In this document: piece after piece, positions 30,549 through 37,185 of the stretch
Position numbering within the stretch: the first letter of the stretch is position 1
Layout of the letters: the number at the start of each line of letters is the position of its first letter
Source of the DNA: an uncultured Anaerolineales bacterium
GTDB lineage: Bacteria; Chloroflexota; Anaerolineae; UBA4142
Reading direction: 5' to 3'
NCBI GenBank assembly: GCA_903825565.1
Contig: CAIKBD010000373.1
Span: forward strand, 1-41,960
Length of the DNA: 41,960 nt
Notes under the pieces: model-generated
Database searches by the model: none
Told to the model about the DNA's origin: nothing
Seen by the model: the letters and a program-made list of their open reading frames with translations, nothing else
Program-made: the position numbers and the translations under genes

Positions 30549-30630
30549 GTTAGGTAGTGAGCGCATCAAGTCCAACCCAAGTACAGTTTAGCGTTGCAAA
30601 ATTCCATGCGAATCCGGAGTTGCTCAAAGA

Positions 30631-33600
30631 ATGAACGAACTGGAAACTCTCGCGCAAGCCATCATCGCCCTTGAAGCTCAACGTCCCGTTTTGGGCGACG
30701 CCATCGTAGACGCGATGCTCGCCCCAGCCCGCGAGAAACTGGCTGCACTTGAGGCGCAGGCACACTCGGATGCGAGTCAGCGCAAGCAAGTCACGGTGTT
30801 GTTTGCCGATGTCTCCGGCTTTACCGCCCTGTCCGAGACACTCGACGCCGAGGACGTGCGCGACACGATGAACGCGCTGTGGCAACAAATTGATGCCACC
30901 ATCACCGCGCACAGCGGCAGGGTAGACAAGCACATCGGCGATGCGGTGATGGCGTTATGGGGTACCGATGCTACCCGCGAAGATGACCCGGAACAATCTA
31001 TCAAAGCCGCCCTGGCGATGCAAGCCGTCCTGCGAAATTTTTCCGAGGCACAGGGACATTCCCTGCAGATGCGGATTGGCTTGAATACCGGGCTGGTGTT
31101 GCTCGGCGCGGTCGGCTCGACCAACGAGTACACGGCAATGGGCGACACGGTCAACGTGGCTTCGCGGCTAGAACACGCCGCGCCCATCGGCGGCATTCTC
31201 ATCGCGCACGACACCTATCGTCAGGTGCGCGGCGTCTTTGATGTAGTTGCCCAGCCGCCGCTGACGGTCAAGGGCAAGACCGAACCGCTAGAAACATATC
31301 TCGTCCAACGCGCCAAACCCCGCGCCTTCCGAATGTTGATTCGCGGCGTGGAAGGGGTAGAGACCAAGATGGTGGGACGCGATGCCGAGATGACACAATT
31401 GCAGACCATCTTCAAAGAAGCAATGGCGGGGCGGGCGTTGCAAGCGTTGACCGTGACCGCAGATGCCGGGTTGGGCAAGTCACGGCTGATGCAAGAATTT
31501 CTGCATTGGGCGGAATTATCGGGGACGGACTTGTACCTCTTCCGTGGACGCACAACCCCCAGTTCGAGCGACACGCCCTACGCCTTGTTGCGCGACATCC
31601 TGTCGTTTCGCTTTGAAATTTTGGAAAGTGATTCGCTGGAAACCGCGCGCGCCAAACTCAAAAATGGGATGGCGGCATTGTGCCCCGCCGATGAGAAAAT
31701 CCAGGAAAAGGCACACTTTATCGGTCATCTGGCTGGCTGGGATTTTTCCGCCAGTCCCCATCTGCGCGGCATTCTGAACGATGCCCCGCAAATCCGCGCC
31801 ATCGCGCTCCACTTTCTCACCCTCTTTTTCCAAAACGTCGCCGGCGCGCAACCGGTTATGATTGTTCTGGAGGACCTGCATTGGGCTGATCGTGGCTCGC
31901 TCGAAGCCCTGCGGCACGTCTTGAGCAACCTGCCCGCGAACACCCCCCTCCTTGCACTTGCCAACGCGCGTCCGACTTTGTTTGAACGTGACCTCGATTG
32001 GCAGACGGTTCGCTTGGATTTGCGCCCGCTCTCGGAGGCGGACAGCATCGCGCTGGTGGCGCACATTTTGCGCCACATTTCAGACCTGCCCATCGGCTTG
32101 CGCGATTTGATTGTGCGCCAATCCGACGGCAACCCGTTTTACGCCGAAGAACTAATCAAGATGTTGATTGACGAGAAAGTGATTTTGCCGGGTGAACCCG
32201 AATGGCGAGTGCAGACGGAACGGCTGGCGACGTTGCGCGTCCCGCCGACCCTGACCGGCATCTTGCAAGCGCGTCTGGATGGACTGCCTGCGATGGAACG
32301 CCTGGTCATTCAACGGGCGGCAGTGATTGGCAGGACGTTTTGGGATACGGCTGTACAAGCGTTGAGTGAAAAGAAGGTTTCGTTGGCGGAACTGCATACC
32401 TGGTTGGAGGCGATCGAGCGGCGCGAACTCGTGTTTCAAAACCTACACCCCGCGTTTGCCGGAACGCGCGAACAGCGCTTCAAACACGCCTTGCTCCATG
32501 ATGTAGCCTACGAGACTGTGCTGAAACGCGAGCGTGCCGGCTATCACGCGCGCGTGGCGGAATGGTTGGAAAACACCAGCGGCGCGCGGCGCAATGAATA
32601 CCTGCCGCTACTCGCGGAGCATTACATCAAGGCAGGCAACCTCGCGCAAGCCGACCGCTGTTTCGAGCAAGCCGGCGACCAAGCGATGCAAGTCAGTGCT
32701 TTTGCCGACGCCGCGCGCTTTTATCTTCAAGTTCACGCGCCGGACACAACTTGCCGGCTCAAGCTGGCGGAAGCCCATCGCTATCTGGGCGAACTTCCCA
32801 CGGCGCGCGCCATCCTGGAGCAGGCGCGGGTCGCCGCCCGCACCGATGTAGAGCGTGCCGCGGTGCTGGCGTCGTCGGGCGAGATAGCCAGGATGCTGGG
32901 CAACTATGCGGAGGCGCATCAAGTCCTCGCCGAGGCGGTGCCATTAGCGCGCGCAAGTGGCGACCAGTTGACCCTATGCCGCGCGCTGTACGCGCTGGGC
33001 GGTATCAGTTGGCGCGTGGGCAACCTGGATGCGGCTAGGGTTGCTTTGGAAGAAAGCGTGACTCTGGCGCGCGACCTGGGCGATGTCACCCGTGAGATGT
33101 TCGCTCTCAACCGCCTGGCAATGACATCGGCTAGTGCCGACGAGGAAGAACGGCTGTACAGCAAAGTATACGACCTGGCAGTGGCGACGGGCGACCGGAA
33201 AGGGATGATGTCGGCGCTCAATAATCTGGGTGTAATGGCGGGCTATAGAGACCAGATGAAGGCACGCGACTATTACCGGCAAGCGCTGGCGATTGCCCGT
33301 GAGCTGGGCGCTCAAAACGACGTGGCGCTCTACCTTATGAATCTGGCAACCGTTGATATCCATCTTGGCGAGTTTGCCGCGGCGCGCGCCGGCTTGCACG
33401 AAGGACTGGTGCTGGTGCTCCGTTTCAGCGCGCTTCTCCTCGTGGTGGCAGCCGTCAAGAACTTTGGCTATCTGGCTTTGGCAGAGGGCCAAACCGAACG
33501 CGCGCTTGCGCTGTACGGCTTGGCATGCCGTCAACCGGCTTGGAGTAGCGACCACCAACGCGAGATGAACGAGGAATTCGCCGAGTGGGCACTTGACCCA

Positions 33601-33678
33601 TCTCTGGTGGAAGTGGGATTGAAGAAGGGCGAAGCGTTGGATTGGGACACGACGATTCAAGAATTGCTGGCGACCTGA
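30631..33678 (+). CDS. Class III adenylate/guanylate cyclase with AAA ATPase and TPR domains
   Basis: A 1015-residue signalling protein. The class III cyclase domain covers about residues 50-225: metal ligands Asp60 (FADVSGF) and Asp104 (KHIGDAVMALWG), substrate-specifying MGDTVN and catalytic Asn175/Arg179. An AAA_16-type ATPase follows with Walker A ADAGLGKS (277-284) and Walker B VMIVLEDLHWAD; the first Gly of Walker A is Ala. The second half holds TPR repeats. This architecture is known from large bacterial regulators of unknown input. The start at 30631 has only a distant GGAG. The gene begins 76 bp after the R' half of attC site 2, but no attC follows it, so it is probably outside the array. 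Confidence 0.9.
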   Translation: MNELETLAQAIIALEAQRPVLGDAIVDAMLAPAREKLAALEAQAHSDASQRKQVTVLFADVSGFTALSETLDAEDVRDTMNALWQQIDATITAHSGRVDKHIGDAVMALWGTDATREDDPEQSIKAALAMQAVLRNFSEAQGHSLQMRIGLNTGLVLLGAVGSTNEYTAMGDTVNVASRLEHAAPIGGILIAHDTYRQVRGVFDVVAQPPLTVKGKTEPLETYLVQRAKPRAFRMLIRGVEGVETKMVGRDAEMTQLQTIFKEAMAGRALQALTVTADAGLGKSRLMQEFLHWAELSGTDLYLFRGRTTPSSSDTPYALLRDILSFRFEILESDSLETARAKLKNGMAALCPADEKIQEKAHFIGHLAGWDFSASPHLRGILNDAPQIRAIALHFLTLFFQNVAGAQPVMIVLEDLHWADRGSLEALRHVLSNLPANTPLLALANARPTLFERDLDWQTVRLDLRPLSEADSIALVAHILRHISDLPIGLRDLIVRQSDGNPFYAEELIKMLIDEKVILPGEPEWRVQTERLATLRVPPTLTGILQARLDGLPAMERLVIQRAAVIGRTFWDTAVQALSEKKVSLAELHTWLEAIERRELVFQNLHPAFAGTREQRFKHALLHDVAYETVLKRERAGYHARVAEWLENTSGARRNEYLPLLAEHYIKAGNLAQADRCFEQAGDQAMQVSAFADAARFYLQVHAPDTTCRLKLAEAHRYLGELPTARAILEQARVAARTDVERAAVLASSGEIARMLGNYAEAHQVLAEAVPLARASGDQLTLCRALYALGGISWRVGNLDAARVALEESVTLARDLGDVTREMFALNRLAMTSASADEEERLYSKVYDLAVATGDRKGMMSALNNLGVMAGYRDQMKARDYYRQALAIARELGAQNDVALYLMNLATVDIHLGEFAAARAGLHEGLVLVLRFSALLLVVAAVKNFGYLALAEGQTERALALYGLACRQPAWSSDHQREMNEEFAEWALDPSLVEVGLKKGEALDWDTTIQELLAT

Positions 33679-33685
33679 TTATGCT

Positions 33686-33723
33686 TTATGCCTCGTGTTT
33701 TCCATACTGATAATACGCCGCGC
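33686..33723 (-). pseudogene. Remnant copy of the hypD 3' end
   Basis: Bases 33697-33723 match 35685-35711 at 26 of 27 positions. Read on the minus strand they code AAYYQYGK, the same as the C-terminus of hypD, and continue in frame HEA then TAA (33686-33688). Nothing hypD-like lies further upstream of the remnant. Confidence 0.7.
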
Positions 33724-33768
33724 GACGCTGGGTTATCGAACGATACCGCATACTTTTTCAGGAAAATC

Positions 33769-33796
33769 TTGACAGCCAGGTGTATCGGATTATACT
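33769..33796 (+). promoter_or_regulatory. Promoter of the diguanylate cyclase gene
   Basis: TTGACA (33769-33774), a 16-bp spacer and TATACT (33791-33796). The leader of about 115 nt contains two hairpins (CGGAAA/TTTTCCG near 33819 and GCAAGAT/AATCTTGC near 33840-33865). Confidence 0.7.
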
Positions 33797-33919
33797 TTCT
33801 TTCAGATAAAATACGAGCGGAAATTTTCCGGCATCTCTACGCAAGATATTATCCGGAATCTTGCGGTGTAAATAATAATTGGCAGACCGGCAAGCAAATT
33901 TTTCTGGTAACATCAACAA

Positions 33920-35608
33920 GTGACAGAAAACATCCACAGTGCGTCTACCAAAGGATTAGCTTCAGAAGACGCCCAGATCAAACAACTAGAAGAAGCACTC
34001 GCTACAGCGCAAACCGCGCGCGAAAAAATAGACGCGCTCAACGCACTCGCCTGGGCATGGCGCGACCGCCTGGGTCAGCGCGGGATGGAATGTGCCCAGA
34101 CCGCCTATGAACTTGCACAAGCCGAGCAGTACGAGTTGGGTTTGGCGCACAGTCTGGTCAATCAGAGTTTGTTCCTCCCGAACGATTCGGTTCGCACCAT
34201 GGAGTTGGCATCGCAAGCCCTCGTGCTTTTCGAGCGACTAGAAGACCGCGTGGGTCAATGCCATGCCATGTCCTCTTTATGCTCGGCGCACCGTTTGATG
34301 GATGATTTTGTCCAAGCGATTGAGATGGGGCAACACGGGCTGGCGCTTGCCCAAGCGATTGGCGATCAAGAAACGCAAGCCGATCTGTTGGTCAACCTGG
34401 GATTGGCGTACAAACGCTCGGACAATTATGATCTGGCATACACAGTCTATCAGCAAGCACGCGTGCTTTATCATGCCATCGGGGATCGCTTTCGGGAAGG
34501 GTTGGCGCTGACCGACCTTGCCATTGCCCATGCCGCGCATGGACAATATGATCTGGCGTTATCCTTTGTGCGCGAATGCAAAGATTTAGAAATTGATGAA
34601 CCCAACGCCAAGGGTTATGCTTTCCTAGTCCGGGGTCAAATTTATGCCGGCAAAAAAGAGTTTGACCGCGCGTTGCCGTATTTGCATCAAGCCCTCCAAT
34701 TCGCTAATGACCATGCGGAACACAAACTGTTAGCGCAACTAACGCTTCAAACGATTGGACAGGCATATATCGAACAGCACGAACTGGATCAAGCCATCCG
34801 CTATCTCCAGCAGGGCTTGGCCATCACCCCGAAAACTCAGAGCAATCTCATCGAATATCGTTTACACGAGATGCTTGCCCAGGTGTATGAAACGCAAGGA
34901 AATTTAGAACAAGCCCTTGGGCACTATAAACAATTTCACCGGATCAAGGAAAAACTTTTTAACGATAATAACACGAGTCGCCGGCAAGCGCTCGAAATTC
35001 AGCATCAGACCGAGATTGCGCGCCGCGAAGCCGAAATCTATCGCCTTCACAATGTTGAACTGCAACAGGAAATTGACGAGCGCAAACGGCTCCAAGAAGA
35101 ATTGCGCCAACAAGCCATCACCGATGAACTGACCCAGGTTTTCAATCGTCGTTATTTCCTCCAACTGGCGCGCGCTGAATTGACCCGTGCGATTCGGCTC
35201 CATCATCCCATCGCGGTCGCGCTGATTGACCTGGATCATTTCAAGCGGGTTAACGATGACTATGGACACGCGGCAGGCGATCAAGCCATCATCGCAATGG
35301 CAAAAATCTGCCAAAAAAATATCCGAGCCATTGATGTGTTTGCGCGCTTTGGCGGCGACGAGTTTGCACTTCTCTTTCCCGAAATCGATGGCGCAATGGC
35401 GTCTCAAATACTCCAGCGCATTCAACGCGTATTGGTAGACCAACCACTCAATCTTGGAGGCAGGCCCATCGCGCTAACCGTCAGCGCAGGCGTCGCCAGT
35501 TTCGAAAGCAAAACCGATTCGGTGGATATGCTCCTTGCCCGCGCCGACCAAGCATTGTATCAAGCCAAAGAAGCCGGGCGGAATCGTGTGTGTGCTCTCC
35601 ACGAGTAG
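33920..35608 (+). CDS. Diguanylate cyclase with N-terminal TPR domain
   Basis: A 562-residue protein. Residues about 20-370 form TPR repeats (for example LLVNLGLAYKRSDNYDLAYT), followed by a coiled coil rich in Glu and Arg (about 375-420) and a C-terminal GGDEF domain. The active site FGGDEF (478-482) is intact, as are the metal-binding IDLDHFKRVND and the final ARADQALYQAKEAGRN. An inhibitory I-site RAID sits five residues before GGDEF (469-472), so feedback by c-di-GMP is expected. The start is GTG at 33920 with a weak ribosome-binding site. Its own promoter lies at 33769. It stands alone on this strand, flanked by copies of the hypD 3' end. Confidence 0.92.
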   Translation: MTENIHSASTKGLASEDAQIKQLEEALATAQTAREKIDALNALAWAWRDRLGQRGMECAQTAYELAQAEQYELGLAHSLVNQSLFLPNDSVRTMELASQALVLFERLEDRVGQCHAMSSLCSAHRLMDDFVQAIEMGQHGLALAQAIGDQETQADLLVNLGLAYKRSDNYDLAYTVYQQARVLYHAIGDRFREGLALTDLAIAHAAHGQYDLALSFVRECKDLEIDEPNAKGYAFLVRGQIYAGKKEFDRALPYLHQALQFANDHAEHKLLAQLTLQTIGQAYIEQHELDQAIRYLQQGLAITPKTQSNLIEYRLHEMLAQVYETQGNLEQALGHYKQFHRIKEKLFNDNNTSRRQALEIQHQTEIARREAEIYRLHNVELQQEIDERKRLQEELRQQAITDELTQVFNRRYFLQLARAELTRAIRLHHPIAVALIDLDHFKRVNDDYGHAAGDQAIIAMAKICQKNIRAIDVFARFGGDEFALLFPEIDGAMASQILQRIQRVLVDQPLNLGGRPIALTVSAGVASFESKTDSVDMLLARADQALYQAKEAGRNRVCALHE

Positions 35609-35670
35609 ATTGTTGGAACGGGGTACAAATATCACAACGGCGCGAGAATCACTCCCGCGCCGTCTGCGTT

Positions 35671-36765
35671 TCAGCCATTCTCCCGTTTCCCATACTGATA
35701 ATACGCCGCGCACACGCCCTCCGATGAAACCATCGTCGCGCCAAGCGGATGTTCGGGCGCGCACTGTGTGCCAAACGCACTGCAATCGTGCGGCTTGCTC
35801 AGCCCTTGCAAAATTTTTCCCGCGATGCACAATGGCGATTCCTGGGTCTGAATCTCGCCCACATTGAAACGCTTTTCCGCGTTGAATCGGTCGAACTCGG
35901 AACGCAAGCGCCAGCCGCTTTGTGGAATCGTGCCGATGCCGCGCCACTTGCGGTCGCACGATTCAAACACACGCTCAATCATTTTCTGTGCGGGCACATT
36001 TCCCTCGAACGTCACGGCGCGCGCATACGCATTTTCCACCTCGACGCGACCTTGTTCCAATGCGCGCACCGTTTGCATGATTCCCTGCGCGATGTCGAGC
36101 GGCTCGAATCCAGTCACGACCATCGGCACGCGATATTTTTCCGCGAGCGATGGATATTCGTGATAGCCCATCACCGCGCACACGTGCCCCGCGAGCAAAA
36201 ATCCTTGCACGCGATTGTGCGGCGAACCCAGGATGGCGTGAATCGCGGGCGGCACGCGCACGTGCGAAACGAGAATGCTGAAATTTTCGAGACCCAGGTT
36301 TTGCGCTTGCATTACACTCATCACGTTTGCGGGCGCAGTCGTCTCAAAGCCGATTGCGAAAAAGACCACTTGCTTGTTGGGGTTCTGTCGCGCGATTTTC
36401 ACCGCATCGAGCGGCGAGTAGACGACGCGCACATCGCCGCCTGACGCGCGAATCGAAAACAAATCGCGCGCACTGCCGGGCACGCGCAACATATCGCCGT
36501 ACGAAGTGAAGATGACATCGGGACGCGCGGCAATCGCCAATGCCTGGTCAATCAGTTCGAGTGGCGTGACGCACACAGGACACCCAGGTCCGTGCACCAA
36601 TTCGATTGCGGGCGGCAAAAGCTGGTCAATGCCGTGCCGCACAATCGCGTGCGTTTGCCCGCCGCAAATTTCCATCAAGACCCAGGGTCGCGTGACTGTA
36701 CGCCGAATTTCATCAATGACGCTGTGGACGAGTTTAGCGTCGCGGTATTCGGAGATGTATTTCAT
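35671..36765 (-). CDS. hypD: Hydrogenase maturation protein HypD
   Basis: A 364-residue HypD, the [4Fe-4S] scaffold on which, with HypC, the Fe(CN)2CO group of NiFe-hydrogenase is assembled. The conserved motifs [40 protein letters not shown] and [11 protein letters not shown] are complete. The C-terminal Cys pattern ([40 protein letters not shown]) is present. The start at 36765 follows GGAG. The gene follows hypC after 93 bp that hold a palindromic repeat. The last part of the coding sequence (35685-35711) is duplicated at 33697-33723. hypE, usually next, is 9 kb downstream. Confidence 0.96.
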   Translation of the reverse strand: MKYISEYRDAKLVHSVIDEIRRTVTRPWVLMEICGGQTHAIVRHGIDQLLPPAIELVHGPGCPVCVTPLELIDQALAIAARPDVIFTSYGDMLRVPGSARDLFSIRASGGDVRVVYSPLDAVKIARQNPNKQVVFFAIGFETTAPANVMSVMQAQNLGLENFSILVSHVRVPPAIHAILGSPHNRVQGFLLAGHVCAVMGYHEYPSLAEKYRVPMVVTGFEPLDIAQGIMQTVRALEQGRVEVENAYARAVTFEGNVPAQKMIERVFESCDRKWRGIGTIPQSGWRLRSEFDRFNAEKRFNVGEIQTQESPLCIAGKILQGLSKPHDCSAFGTQCAPEHPLGATMVSSEGVCAAYYQYGKRENG

Positions 36766-36783
36766 TGCGGCTCCATTTGAATT

Positions 36784-36855
36784 GGACGCGGACGTGCGCG
36801 GATTAACACGGATAAAAAATAAAAATCCGCGTTTTCTGCGCTCGTCTGCGTCCAA
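36784..36855. repeat. Dispersed palindromic repeat, ATCCGCG family, copy 4
   Basis: GACGCGGACG...GCGGATTAACACGGAT on the left pairs with ATCCGCGTTTTCTGCGCTCG...TGCGTCC on the right. It fills the hypC-hypD gap. Confidence 0.75.
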
Positions 36856-36858
36856 CAA

Positions 36859-37113
36859 TTATTCTTGTGTGAGACCTAACTCGTCTTCAAAATTTACGAT
36901 TTCTTGCAACAATGCCAGCGACTCTTGCGCCTCTTGCTCGGAGAGTTTGCTGATAGCGAAACCAACGTGAATGACGGTGTAATCGCCAACCTGGGCATCG
37001 GGAATGTACGCCAGGCACGCTTCGCGCTTGACGCCACCAAAATCCACCTTGCCCATTTTCAATCCGCCCACCTCATAGATTTCGATTATTTTACCTGGCA
37101 CTGCAAGACACAT
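36859..37113 (-). CDS. hypC: Hydrogenase maturation chaperone HypC
   Basis: An 84-residue HypC/HybG/HupF chaperone. It begins MCLAVPGKIIEI, where the Cys directly after the initiator Met is the essential ligand. The OB-fold core continues with KVDFGGVKREACLAYIPDAQVGD and YTVIHVGFAI. The C-terminal helix (EAQESLALLQEIVNFE) is standard. It shuttles the Fe(CN)2CO group between HypD and the hydrogenase large subunit precursor. The start at 37113 follows GGAGG; the frame to 37155 only adds repeat-derived residues. It lies between hypF and hypD in the order F-C-D. Confidence 0.95.
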   Translation of the reverse strand: MCLAVPGKIIEIYEVGGLKMGKVDFGGVKREACLAYIPDAQVGDYTVIHVGFAISKLSEQEAQESLALLQEIVNFEDELGLTQE

Positions 37114-37121
37114 CGTTCCTC

Positions 37122-37185
37122 CAATTTCAGATTGCAGATTGGTAAATCCAGTCAATCTGAAATCTGCAATCTACAATTTGAAATT
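37122..37185. repeat. AT-rich inverted repeat (AGATTGCAGATT family) between hypF and hypC
   Basis: AATTTCAGATTGCAGATT on the left pairs with AATCTGAAATCTGCAATC...AATTTGAAATT on the right. The repeat supplies the last residues (NFKL) and the TAG stop of hypF at 37171-37173. Confidence 0.75.

Noticed and set aside
33797-33919. c-di-GMP riboswitch in the GGDEF leader
   Set aside because: The two hairpins do not show the conserved core of known c-di-GMP riboswitches that I can recognise.
26464-35670. Composite transposon bounded by two IS copies
   Set aside because: Only one IS1182-type element was found, and no second set of its inverted repeats lies near hypE or hypD.
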